Shown piece after piece: positions 34,622-45,576 of a stretch of DNA of 64,000 bases. The stretch is from Ustilaginoidea virens (taxonomy: Eukaryota > Ascomycota > Sordariomycetes > Hypocreales > Clavicipitaceae). Below the pieces are notes generated by a model. It saw only the letters and a program-made list of their open reading frames with translations, was not told the DNA's origin and ran no database searches. The stretch covers positions 5,642,501 through 5,706,500 of the forward strand of contig NC_057317.1 of the NCBI RefSeq assembly GCF_000687475.1, in the 5' to 3' direction. Both the position numbers and the translations under genes were made by a program. Every line of letters starts with the position of its first letter. The first letter of the stretch is position 1.

Positions 34622-35579
34622 TAATTATCTATATATATATATATATAGTCTAGGGTTAGGGTATAATCGTGTTAGGTTGCTATTAGAGCCGAAGTCTATA
34701 TAGGTAGTAAGTGCAATAGCTAAGATAAACTATTTAAGCCGGCAGATATTAAGGACCTATTTAATAACCTATTTAGCTAAGTCTTTATTTTTAAGTGCTT
34801 AGATGATATTATACTTATCTAGTATATGGCGGTCTTAGATATAAAGGGGAAGGTTTCTAAGATGGTTACTATACTTCAGGATTATATATTCGATATTTTC
34901 TATATTGGGTCTATATCGGTAATATAGGTAGCAGATAGACTAGACCTTTATCTTATATAGGAACTCATTAAAGCTTATTTTTTCTATTCTAAATTAGGTA
35001 AGGAGGGAGGACTTATATTTATAAAGGTTTTTATAGAGGTTTAGCATCTTCTTTATAGAGGTAAAATCAAGGGTATATTCGGTAGTAAAGCGGTTTTTTA
35101 GCAGGTATTATACTTAGGCGAATTATTACTTAGATTGCTATCTTTTTATCTATTTAAAAGCTAAAGAGTAAATAGGAGATAATTTATTATCTTAAAGTAG
35201 AATCGAGTCTTTAAGGGCTATATAGTTTAGTATACTATTCTCGGTCAATTGCCCTTATCTATAGGTAGGTCTTTATTATAGCCGAGTCTAGATAATAGTA
35301 TATGCATTAGAGATAAGGTCGGCTATACCACTTTCTTAGGTTTTAGTAAAAAATCGTTATTAGGCTAGATTAAGGTAGAGGTCGAGTAGAAAGACTACTA
35401 CTTTAGTTTCTATAATTGCATTAGGTATTACTTAGTAGGCTCTTATAATTATACGGAGGCATTTCGACTATTTAGCGGCTAAACTATATATAATACCTCT
35501 TGCTACTTCTCCCGGCTTAGTAGGAGTATACTAGATTCTAGCGCTAAAGGCGATTATAGTTCTAATAACCTATATATAT
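34622..35579 (-). pseudogene. LINE-2 (Tad1-like), 3' part of ORF2 and tail
   Basis: The minus strand continues the RT at 61308-62020: the frame joins when Copia III-a and one TATAT copy are removed. The first block reads AFSARIQYTPTKPGEVARGI, then KQSKCLRIIIRAY, then a C-terminal block (about 34850-35100) whose layout FRIEKISFNEFLY...YRYRPNIENIEYIIL matches the C-terminal zinc-knuckle region of Tad1 elements with most Cys/His lost. The ORF ends near 34660, and a TA-rich run (34622-34645) looks like its 3' tail. Confidence 0.78.
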
Positions 35580-35919
35580 TGTTGATATAAACTCGGGGTA
35601 CCCAGTTATACGTAAGGTCGCGCGCGTGGTATCAAGTACCGGGAGGTCACCAAGTAAAGGATTTATTGGCTTTACTAATGACTACTATCTAAAAGGAAAG
35701 AAAGGAAGCAAAAGAGGGTAATTATACGATGTGGCCTTTTTATGCGTGTGCCGTTGTCACGTGCATCGGCGCAGTCGGGCCGGGCTGCCCGCGTGCCCTA
35801 CCGGGCTCAGGGGTAAAGGGGCAAAAGGGGCCAAAGTGGCCATATCGTGCGCATCGGGTGTGCGCGGCACATCCGTCGCAATGTGCCCAATTAGGCACCT
35901 TGCGACAGCGATTCCGATA
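35580..35919 (-). repeat. 3' LTR of Copia III-a (340 bp)
   Basis: Starts TGTTGATA and ends TTCCGATA. The GC-rich centre (about 35765-35880) gives overlapping small ORFs on both strands that recur in every LTR of this family and are not genes. Confidence 0.95.
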
Positions 35920-36200
35920 CTGGCAGCTTCTCTTTTTATAGAAGCAAACATCGGAATCGCTAGGATATAAGGCGCACATATAGAAAGGAAAATGCGGCGC
36001 GGTCTCGGCAGGTTGTGCCGGCGATAACGCTGTCGCGCCGCGCGGCCGGCATCATACCGTACAGCCGGTATGAATATCGCAGCCAAAACAAAGGGGCAAA
36101 AAAGGGGCAGCAGTAAATGCAGTAAAAATAACACAATATTAAACATAGGAAAAACCATACACTTGCCACCCATGATATCACCAATCATAGCCAAATGCAG
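35920..36200 (-). other. Copia III-a 3' untranslated region with junction hairpin
   Basis: About 280 bp between the end of pol and the 3' LTR. It contains the interior arm of the LTR-junction hairpin (TCGGAATCGCT near 35951), GCTTCT/AGAAGC inner arms around the A/G-rich minus-strand polypurine tract, and a CCGGCATCATACCG...CGGTATG inverted repeat at about 36045-36070. No coding signal. Confidence 0.65.
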
Positions 36201-37697
36201 TCAGATATTAACTGGCCTCTTCACCCACCCTTCCATACGTATAATAGCCTGATTTCGGTCGATAAAGGTCTCAAGGGCTTTATTAGGCATTCCCTTAGTC
36301 ATTACGTCGGCGAGATTATCATTCCTATTGATCTAATGGATCTTATATATCTCCTGGCGCTCGTATGACTATCGTAGGGCCATAATATCTATTATGAGCC
36401 TCTTTTCCTTGGTAGTGCCTAGCTTAATAAGGCATTCGTATAACGAAAACGAATCTATACACACAACCGTAGGGATCTTCGGCAATCCCAGCCTGCTGGT
36501 AATTATATTAAGGGTCGTGCCTATCGCATATGCGATATCGACCCCTTATACCATACTATACAGCTCCGAAGCGAGTGCGCTATATGTTACACGCTTACTT
36601 TTTGTAGAGCTGTAAGTGACGATATTACCGGTCAGCAGGAAGGTATTAGCGTTATCCGTAGGATTATCCTCTTCATTCCCTAGCATAATAATATAGGCAA
36701 TCTGGGAGCTTAAATTTTTATTATTAGCAAAGGATCCGTCAATAAATACAAAGAGTTTAGCTATAGTAAGGGTCAGATTGATATACTGCAGGCCGCGATC
36801 CTGGTTATCACGCTGCTATTAAAGGCGCTTGTTTAACCTCGCGATATCCTCAGGGCCAGGTTGCTGGTGTTATACTGCGGCAGATAGGTCAAAAGAGGCC
36901 TCGGGCTGGCAGACCGTAGCCACGTAAACGCCACGAGCGCGTTGTTCGACATAATTACGCTAGGCTATGGGCGCATTCTTATCGATAGTCGTGATCTTCT
37001 TACTTTAACCTTTCTGGCATAAGGTTATGCCGTTACTATTGGCTGTCAATATGCATCCATTGAATATTAGGAGCACGGTTGGCGATAGCTTCGTCTTAGG
37101 CTTGGCGTTAAAGCCTGCCTTAGTGAGCTCTAATTCTTCCCGTTAGAAGAAGGCATCGTCACTCAGGCCGAGGGTATCGTTAGTCTACATACCCACAATA
37201 CCGAAGCATATAGTAGTATTGCGGTCAGGAGCATCAGTACGGTTAGTATCGTTATTACCGGTGGATATCAGCAAACAGGGGTCATAGGTTGATATGGTCA
37301 TGCCCAACTTTTCGCGATGGTGCCGGAAGTATATCGCCCACCAGTAGGTGCCTGCCTCAGCTATTCCGTATAGTGGCTTCACCACTTCCATGATAGTATT
37401 ATCGGGGTATTAATGCGCTATCTACTTAGGTAGCTTAGCGATAATCGATCTATTGAGGGTAGTTAATGACTATACGTAAGCCTATATAATATCCTGTATC
37501 TAAAGGAAGAGGCTGTGAGATTATTATAGTGATAGGGCTATTGATATTAGTAGCCGTTGACTCGCCTATTGAATTATAGGGGATTAAGTTAATATTAATT
37601 GCTTCTTGTTATTACTATAACCCTATATAATAAGCCTAGACTTCTTATACGGGGTATCTATGCCTTTACCTTTGATTTCTCGTACTATACATAAGTT
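36200..37697 (-). pseudogene. Copia III-a RNase H and C-terminal RT
   Basis: The RNase H tail (GMPNKALETF type) lies at 36220-36330, the RNase H core at about 36370-36770, and the RT palm at 37185-37391 with the MEVVKPLYGIAEAGTYW block and FGIVGM before the QTDD-type site. It breaks off at 37697, where III-b inserted. The frame resumes at 44935-44952, then 48065. Stops are TAG/TAA. Confidence 0.85.
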
Positions 37698-37702
37698 GAA
37701 TA

Positions 37703-38045
37703 TATTGATATAAACTCGGGGTACCCAGTTATACGTAGGGTCGCGCGCGTGGTATCAAGTACCGTAAGGTCACCGGTCAAAGGTATGATTACTTCTTTGA
37801 TTATGACTGACTAACTAAAAGGAAAGAAAGGAAGCAAAAGAGGGTAATTACACGATGTGGCCTTTTTGTGCGTATGCCGTTGTCATGTGCATCGGCGCAG
37901 TCGGGCCGGGCTGCCCGCGTGCCCTACCGGGCTTAGGGGTAAAGGGGCAAAAGGGGCCAAAGTGGCCATATCGTGCGCATCGGGTGTGCGCGGCATATCC
38001 GTCGCAATGTGCCCAATTGGGCACCTTACGACAGCGATTCCGATA
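37703..38045 (-). repeat. 3' LTR of Copia III-b (343 bp)
   Basis: Starts TATTGATA (RIP of TGTTGATA) and ends TTCCGATA; partner of 44587-44929. Confidence 0.94.
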
Positions 38046-38320
38046 CTAGCAGCTTCTCTTTTTATAGAAGCAAATATTGGAATCGCTAGGATGTAAGGCG
38101 CACACATAGAAAGAAAAGTGCGGCGCGGTCTTGGCAGGTTGTGCCGCCGATAACGCTGTCGCGCCGCGCGGCCGGCATTATACCGTACAGCCAAAATAAA
38201 GGGGCAAAAAAGGGCAGCAGTAAACGCAGTAAAAGCATTAAATGCACACAATATTGAATATAGGAAAATCCACATACTTGCTACCTATGATATCACTAAT
38301 ACCTTCTAAACGTAGTCAGA
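38046..38320 (-). other. Copia III-b 3' untranslated region
   Basis: Homologous to 35920-36200, with the same hairpin arms around the polypurine tract (GCTTCT near 38052, AGAAGC near 38066). The inverted repeat at the CCGGTATG site is shortened here. No gene. Confidence 0.7.
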
Positions 38321-41300
38321 TATTGACCGGCCTTTTTACCCACCCTTCTATATATATTACAGCCTTATTGTGGTCAACGAAGGTCTTAAGGGCTTTATTA
38401 GGCGTTCCCTTAGTTATTGCGTCGGCGAGATTATCGTTCCCATTAATCTAGCGGATCTTATATATCTCCCGGCGCTTGTATGACTGTCGTAAGGCTATAA
38501 TATCTATTATAAGCCTTTTCTCCTTTGTAGTGCCTAGCTTGATAAGGCATTTGTATAGTGAAAACGAGTCTATATACATAACGGTAGGGATCTTTAGTAA
38601 TCCCAGCCTACTAGTAATTATATTAAGGGTCGTGCCTATCGCGTATGCAATATCGACCCCTTATACTATACTATATAGCTCCGAAGCGAGTGCGCTATGC
38701 GTTACACGCTTACTCTTTATAGAGCTATAAGTGACGATATTACCGGTCAGTAGGAAGGCATTATCTATGGGGTTATCCTCTTCATTCCCTAGCATAATAA
38801 TATATCTAATCTGGGAGCTTAAATCTTTATTGTTGGCAAAGGATCCGTTAATAAATACAAAGAGCTTAGTTATAGTAAGGGCCAGATTGATATACTGTAA
38901 GCTATGATCCTGGTTATTATGCTGCTATTGAAGGCGCTTGTTTAACCTCGCGATATCGTTAGGGTCAGGTTGCTGGTATTATGCTGTAATAGATAGGTCA
39001 AAAGACGCCTCAGGCTAGCAGACCATAGCTATATAAGCACCGCGAGCGCGTTGCTCGATATAATTACGCTAGGCTATAGGCGTATTCTTATCGATGGTCG
39101 TAATCTTTATACTTTAACCTTTCTGGCATAATGTCATTATGCTATCGGTAGTAACCGTTAGCATATATCCGTTGAATATTAGGGGTATAGTTAGTGATAG
39201 CCTCGTCTTAGGCTTGGCGTTAAAGCCTGCCTTAGTAAGCTCTAATTCTTCCTATTAGAAGAAGGCATTGTTACTTAAGCCGAGGGTATTGTTAGTCTGT
39301 ATACCTATGATACCGAAGCATATAGTAGTATTGCGGTCAGGAGCGTTAGTATGGTCAGTATCATTATTACCGGCGGATATTAGCAAACAGGGGTTATAGG
39401 TGGATATAGTTATACCTAACTTCTCGCGATAGTGCCAGAAGTATATTGCCTACTAGTGGGTGCCTGCCTTAGCTATTCTATATAGTGGCTTTACTACTTC
39501 TATAATCGTATTATTGGGGTATTGATGCGCTATCTGCTTAGGTAGCTTAGCGATAATCGATTTATTGAGGGTGGTAGATAACTGCACGTAAGCCTGTATA
39601 ATATTATGTATCTAGAGGAATAAGCCGTGAGAGCGTTATAGTAATAGGGCCAATGATATAAGTAACTATTGATTAGCCTGTTGGATTGTAGGGGACTAAG
39701 TCAATATTAATTGCTTTTCATTATCACTATAACTTTATATGATGAGTCGTGACTTCTTATATAGCGTATCTATGCCTTTACCCTTAATCTTTTGTATTAT
39801 ATGTGAGTTAAAGAGATGTTGGGCTCTATATTTACCGATATTAAAGGTAATAAATCGGAATATATTGTGGGCCTGTAATGCTTCTATCTTTATATGGTCA
39901 GATTGTTCGAAGGGGGCTTTTAGGGTTATTATCTTCCCTTCCTGGCGTAATTGACTAGTAAGCTATAGGTCGGCTTACTCTTTTGCGGTCAGGAAAGAGG
40001 CATTAATAATGGTATTAGAAGCGATAGTATTGACAAAAGCCTCTTTTTAGTTCTTATTAATTATGATATCGGATATTATATATGCTAGCGGTGGTGATAG
40101 TGATATTAGGTTAGGGGTTGGCAACGATATCGCGGCTAGAGGTGCGGCTATAGCCGGGATCCTAACTTCTAGCCTGCCGGGGCAGGCCGGGCCTTCGTTA
40201 TAGACGATATTTTTAGGATTATTGGTAGTAGGATTATTATTAAGGTCGTGGTTATAAGGTTTAACGACCGTTAACTGGAACTTAATAGGGCTATATGGCA
40301 TTTGTACGATATAGGTCTCACTATCGAGGCTGATTAGCCGGTACGGCCTATGCCATCTACCCTTTTCTCTCTATACCTATATATCTAACTATAGGGGTAG
40401 TCGGTGGATAGGCTATATATCTGGGCCGTTCCGTTAGTTAAGGGCATCGCGGACTTAGCGTCTTGCGAGACATTTTCTAGCTTTATTAGTAGCCTTTCGT
40501 AATATTAAGGCGCGTTATGATACTGATAAGCTGGGGGGTGAATTATTTGTGAGTTGAGGATATACTCTAAAGACTAATAATGTAGGCATTAGACTATTAG
40601 GTCTAGCTGAGTCGTTAATAGCCTTTATAGCAAGCTATAATTTCTGTTCCTTTGTTATTAGGTCGCCTACTTTATTATTAATAATAGTATAGGCTTGGCG
40701 TAATAGGGCGTAATATCTCTCGACTTTGCTAATGCTATTGTGGGCTTCTATAGGAATTTTATCTATATTGATAGATAGAAGCCGGGTATTATAATGGAAT
40801 TTAGTGGAAGCGAAATTTAGACCGGTATTATAGACTATCTAATCCGGTGGGCTAAGGTAAGTATTAATCTAGCATTCTTTGAGGGCATTCTAAACGTTTT
40901 GGGCCTTTTGTCTTTATAAATTAAGGAATCTGGCTGCCTAGAAGCTTATCGCGGTATTTATAATGTGTAATACTGGCTGATTATTAATATAAAGGATATT
41001 AACGATAATTTCGTAGTTGAATTAGCTAGTATTATTATCCTTGAGTGTGAATTTAAATCGGCTGGGTGCTTTTGCGTTCATTTGGCATTAGTGGTATATA
41101 TAGGTGATACTTTCGATGATATTGCGGTTAATATCATTATAACTAGCCTGCTGAAGCAATTTGGTAAGCCTATTGATGGAAGGGTGCCTGAATTAATAAT
41201 GTAGTTGATAGATCTCCTATAACGATAGATGGAAGGCTGCAGTATTTATGGCATTGAGAGTCCACTATAGATATCCCTATTTCCTGATAATAGGGACCTT

Positions 41301-44092
41301 GGTATCCCTTTGGATTAACAGGTTGTTAATATTATTAAGCTTTACGCCTATCCTATCTATATCCGTAATAAAATAGAGAAAGGGGGTGCTACTATTAAGA
41401 ACGTAGAAGGGGATATTACTAAATATCATTAGGATATTCAGTATATTAGAAGATGTGGCAGAGCCTGCTCCAAAATTCACTATGTGCTTTTTATTAGTTA
41501 TCTTAATGGTTAGGGTCTTTATTAATCGCATTAGGGCCTTTATTTGACCTAGGCCTACTGTTGATAGGCTAGAGGCGCTAGTATCTAGTAGGATTTTGCG
41601 GAAGGTGTGGTTATTATAGTATTCTTCTTCTAGAAAGGCAGAATTATAGCTTGATAAGGGCATTTGAAAGGGGTCAACTTATAAGAAGGCGTGTCGGTAT
41701 AATTTATTTTGTAGGGCCTATAATATCTTAATAGATAATGATGGTTCTGCTTGCGTAGGGGCTTGGAAATACTAAGTGGCTATAATTTGCGGTGTGGCAG
41801 TATTCTCTGCATCCTATTGTGTGTCCCCTGCTATTATTACTTCGATATTACCGATAATATCGTTAAGGTTAGCCTTTATATCTTCTTTTTTAAGGCCTTA
41901 GGGGCCGGGCTCTTTATATTCCTATAAGAAAATATGGAATTTCTTATTATTAGGGGCAGTATAGTAGGATCGGTTCTTTATTTATCGCTCTTTTGATTCT
42001 TATTGCTCTTTAGCAGAGTGGTTAGATGACTAATATCCTGTTTTATTGCAAATAAAGTATCTTTTTTGATGGGGCTTAGTTGGAAAGGCGCGATTCTGTT
42101 ATTGCTATTAATACTACTGCTATGGGCCGAATCGGCGTTAAGGGCGGAATTGACTATATCTATAGTTAGTGAATAATACTATATTGTCATTAATATTATT
42201 AACATCGTAATATTATTGCTATTGAAGGAAATAATGCTATTAATTTATATGAATTGACTTATAGATAGAAAGGGATCGCTATAGGTTAGCGGCGAGGCCT
42301 TCGAATGTAAGGGCATAACGGTATAAGGCCTGGCTATACTTAGGGGTATCCCTTATAGTATTAAGGACTTATTAGTGAAGCTCTGTATTAGCTATAAAGG
42401 GGGGAAAAAGACTATGATGTAGGTATTGAAGTTCCTCTAATAGGATATTAAGGCATTTTAATTTTGATTTATTGGGATGTTTCGCGATAGTTGATTGGAG
42501 TATTATTCTATTCTAATGGTGTAAATAGAATTATTCTATGCTCTTATTTTCGAAATAGCTCTTAACTTTATAGACTATATCATCAAAAGTAAGGGTATCG
42601 CGAATACATTTAATATTATTAAAGTAATAGGTCTTAGTATCGCCGATGAGTATAATTTGGAAGGCTTTGGCGAATATATTATCGGGTAATCCTAGTAGGC
42701 GGCACTTACTCTTAAAGGATATGATTTTTGGTATAATAAAGTCATCTATTTTGCCGCTATATCTATCCTCTGTACGATAGCTGCGTAAGAGGTTAGATAT
42801 CTTCTTCGATATATTATTAAACCTATTTCGGGAATGATCTTTTTGGCTGAACCCGGCCTTTATATATGCTTTCCAGGTATGGTTTTCTTGAGGGTATTCT
42901 AGAGGGTATTCTAGAACAGCTTATCGGTAGCCTTGCGGTAGGCTAGCGGGAGCTCTAGCTGGGTTATCCTATAATCTGGGTCGGTCTAGGTTTGCCGGTC
43001 CTCCCGTTAAGATGGTCCGTTCATCGGCCTAGGTAGGCCGATATTAACGGGAAGGGCTAGATGCTATGCTTATTTTTGGCATTATCGGGTGAGGCGTTTA
43101 GGCCCGATATCTGGTATTACGGGCGGCATTGGCGGTATTAGCTTAGAGGGTATTATTATCGGGGTTTTCTATTAAAGGAAGCATATCATCGGGGCCTGTA
43201 ACCCGAGCTCTATTAGGTATGCTATAACCTCGAGGGGCATTAGAATAGCCGCCTCGGCTAGCCCGGCTAGGGGTATAACCCCTAGGGTGTAATATTTGGT
43301 CGGTCGGGCTATAGTCTTTATCGGCTGTTGTATATTGTTGTTAATAGTGCCGGGAGCTTTCCCCTGTTTCGAATAGCGGCCTATTGTAAATAGGCGTCTT
43401 CCCTTTTGGTTATTAGGACCGGCCCCTTTCTTCTTTAATAGGGGCGTAAGGCTTCTTCGATGTAGAAGGGGGGATAATGGGTTGTAGTGACTATGATCGT
43501 GCTACCTTTAGTATTGTAAAGTCCCTTATTGTTGAGGCTTGTGAGGGTCTTCGTAATAATATTCTCATGACTATTGTAGGTGCTCGTGATGAATTCCATA
43601 AGCCTGTGCGTGAGCCTGTGACTTCTTGGTCGAAATTGCCGATAGGTACTAATGCTTCCCTATGAGGGTTGAGGCGTGACTAGAATATCTTACGGCCTAG
43701 CTGACGGTCGATCTCTTCTTGAGGCCATTTAGGGTTCTATTGTTATTGAAGGCATTCCATTAAGGTAGGTATTATAATGGAGCCTAATGCTCCGATATAT
43801 ACGCCGTAATCCCGTAGGTATGTGCGGAATTCGCGTAGGAATGGAGGATTAACGCGGTTGAATAGTTGTTCATCCCATTCACTATAGTCTTCGTGGAACA
43901 GTTCCTATAGGTCGTCGTTAATAATACAATCCTTCTTATAGGTATAGATCAAGAAGGCCAGGCGGTTATGTAATGCCACAGTGGTGGCATTAGGGGTAAT
44001 TGGCTCTATTGCAGTGGCCCAATTGTCATCGAGTAAGGGGGCAAATCGTTGTAACCTTTTGGGCAGTACCGGTTATAATATTGATGATCGTG
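38320..44092 (-). pseudogene. Copia III-b gag-pol polyprotein remnant
   Basis: Right to left: the Gag start is lost (ATG to ATA near 44092); a degenerate zinc-knuckle lies at about 42000-42065; protease at 41277-41663 has the LDTSAS active site and TPFLYFITDIDRIGVKLNN; integrase at about 40320-41240; linker 40047-40301 has a single PACPGRLEVRIP unit; RT at about 39180-39960; RNase H at about 38340-38890. Several of these parts are open for 60-130 codons, but stops separate them. The order protease-integrase-RT-RNase H is diagnostic of Copia. Confidence 0.87.
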
Positions 44093-44586
44093 ATCGTGCT
44101 ATGGTGTTGAGAGGAGGATTTGAGAGATAAGGGGGGGGGGGGTGTATTGCAAGGAGTGTAATATTCGCTCTTACAAGGAGTGCAAGATTCGATCCAAAGG
44201 GGGCTTTTATCCGTAAGGGTAAAAAGAAAGAAGAGAAGGGGTTAGTTAGCAATATAACCGTTTAACGGAATAGGTTATTTGCCTCCTATAGTAAGCAGGT
44301 GACCGTTCAACGGAATGGGTCAGCCGCCTCCTAGATACTGAGGGTATCTTTAAAGATCGTGATAGTCAGTATGTTTTCTTCCTTCGTAATAGATAAAGGT
44401 GGAAGGGGTCTATATCGTCCTTCTAATTAGTCGGCAGCGTAACCATTCAACGGAATAGGTTATCTGCCTTCCTGATTAGCACGATTTGTAACGGAAATCG
44501 TCTCTTCGAGTAGATCTTACTGATCTATGATGAAACCGTCTTTGCGGGATATTATCCTGTGAGTGGTATCTATCACTACTGATCAG
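44093..44586 (-). promoter_or_regulatory. Copia III-b 5' leader with repeated motif and hairpin
   Basis: Non-coding. The motif ACCGTTCAACGGAAT occurs three times with small changes (44253-44277, 44299-44323, 44438-44463). A hairpin has arms ACGATTT (44481-44487) and AAATCGT (44495-44501). A G run lies at 44130-44140. The palindrome CTGATCAG abuts the LTR and is the putative primer site. Confidence 0.75.
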
Positions 44587-44929
44587 TGTTGATATAAACT
44601 CGGGGTACCTAGTTATATGTAGGGTCGCGCGCATGGTATCAAGTACCGTGAGGTCACCGGTTAAAGGTATGATTACTTCTTTGATTATGACTGACTAACT
44701 AAAAGGAAAGAAAGGAAGCAAAAGAGGGTAATTACACGATATGGCCTTTTTGTGCGTGTGCCGTTGTTACGTGCATCGGCGCAGTCGGGCCGGGCTGCCC
44801 GCGTGCCCTACCGGGCTCAGGGGTAAAGGGGCAAAAGGGGCCAAAGTGGCCACATCGTGCGCATCGGGTGTGCGCGGCACATCCGTCGCAATGTGCCCAA
44901 TTGGGCACCTTGCGACAGCGATTCCGACA
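44587..44929 (-). repeat. 5' LTR of Copia III-b (343 bp)
   Basis: Starts TGTTGATA and ends TTCCGACA. Followed by duplication GAATA (44930-44934). Confidence 0.95.
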
Positions 44930-44934
44930 GAATA

Positions 44935-44952
44935 AGCGTTGGGCTCTATATT
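44935..44952 (-). pseudogene. 18-bp sliver of Copia III-a RT between two insertions
   Basis: Matches III-b sequence around 39813-39835 (AGATGTTGGGCTCTATATTT context). It joins 37697 on the left and 48065 on the right of the III-a RT frame. Its last five bases, ATATT, are the target duplication of III-c. Confidence 0.85.
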
Positions 44953-45293
44953 TGTTGGTTGCATCAAGGGGTACCCAGTTGTACGTAGGGTTGCGCGCGT
45001 GGTATCAAGTACCGTGAGGTCACCGGTCAAAGGTATGATTACTTCTTTGATTATGACTATGACTAACTAAGAGGAAAGAAAGGAAGCAAAAGAGTAATTA
45101 CACGATGTGGCCTTTTTGTGCGTGCCGTAGTCACGTGCATCGGCGCGGTCGGGCCGGGCTGCCCGCGTGCCCTACCGGGCTCAGGGGCACAGGGGCAAAA
45201 GGGGCAAAAGTGGCCACATCGTGCGCAACGGGTGTGCGCGGCACATCCGTCGCAATGTGCCCAATTGGGCACCTTGCGACAGCGATTCCGACA
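44953..45293 (-). repeat. 3' LTR of Copia III-c (341 bp)
   Basis: Starts TGTTGGTTGCATC, unlike the TGTTGATATAAAC of III-a and III-b, but is otherwise homologous, so it is a distinct LTR subfamily. Ends TTCCGACA. Confidence 0.95.
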
Positions 45294-45335
45294 CTGGCAG
45301 CTTCTCTTTTTATAGAAGCAAACATCGGAATCGCT
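45281..45335 (-). other. Hairpin across the PPT/3' LTR junction of III-c
   Basis: Perfect 11-bp arms AGCGATTCCGA (45281-45291, inside the LTR) and TCGGAATCGCT (45325-45335, interior). Nested inside are GCTTCT (45300-45305) and AGAAGC (45314-45319), with the minus-strand purine tract AAAAAGAGAAGC in the inner part. Also present in III-a and III-b, and with a different stem in Copia II. Confidence 0.75.
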
Positions 45336-45576
45336 AGGATATAAGGCGCACACATAGAAAGAAAAGTGCGGCGCGGTCTCGGCAGGTTATGCCGTGGATA
45401 ACGCTGTCGCGCCGCGCGGCCGGCATCATACCGTACAGCCGGTATGTTGAATATCGCAGCCAAAACAAAGGGGCAAAAAAGGGGCAGCAGTAAACGCAGT
45501 AAAATAACACAACATTGAACATAGGAAAATCCACACACTTGCCACATATGATATCACCAATACCTCCCAAACGCAG
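45336..45576 (-). other. Copia III-c 3' untranslated region
   Basis: Non-coding remainder between the junction hairpin and the stop codon of the repeat ORF, homologous to 35960-36200. It contains a CCGGCATCATACCG/CGGTATG inverted repeat at about 45419-45447. Confidence 0.65.

Larger units (their letters stand above)
37703..44929 (-). mobile_element. Ty1/Copia family III, complete copy III-b
   Basis: 7227 bp with 343-bp LTRs (37703-38045 and 44587-44929); target duplication GAATA (37698-37702 and 44930-44934), inserted in the RT of III-a, a member of the same family. Complete set of gag, protease, integrase, RT and RNase H remnants in minus orientation. Confidence 0.95.

Noticed and set aside
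32686..34645. The two TA runs as target duplications of a single element at 32715-34620
   Set aside because: The right-hand run is better explained as the 3' tail of LINE-2, and simple TA runs are too common here to serve as duplications.
35729..35979. Overlapping small ORFs on both strands in family III LTRs (also near 37860, 44741, 45105, 47871, 61112)
   Set aside because: They recur only because the LTR recurs. They lie in the GC-rich LTR core, overlap each other in several frames and have no conserved start context.
43477..43665. Possible host gene in the 43.5-43.7 kb open plus frame
   Set aside because: Shadow of the family III gag coding region on the minus strand; homologous sequence lies at 59940-60090.
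44579..44586. Conventional tRNA 3'-end primer-binding site in families II/III
   Set aside because: The sequence beside the LTR starts CTGATCAG, without TGG, so the usual complement to a CCA end is not present.
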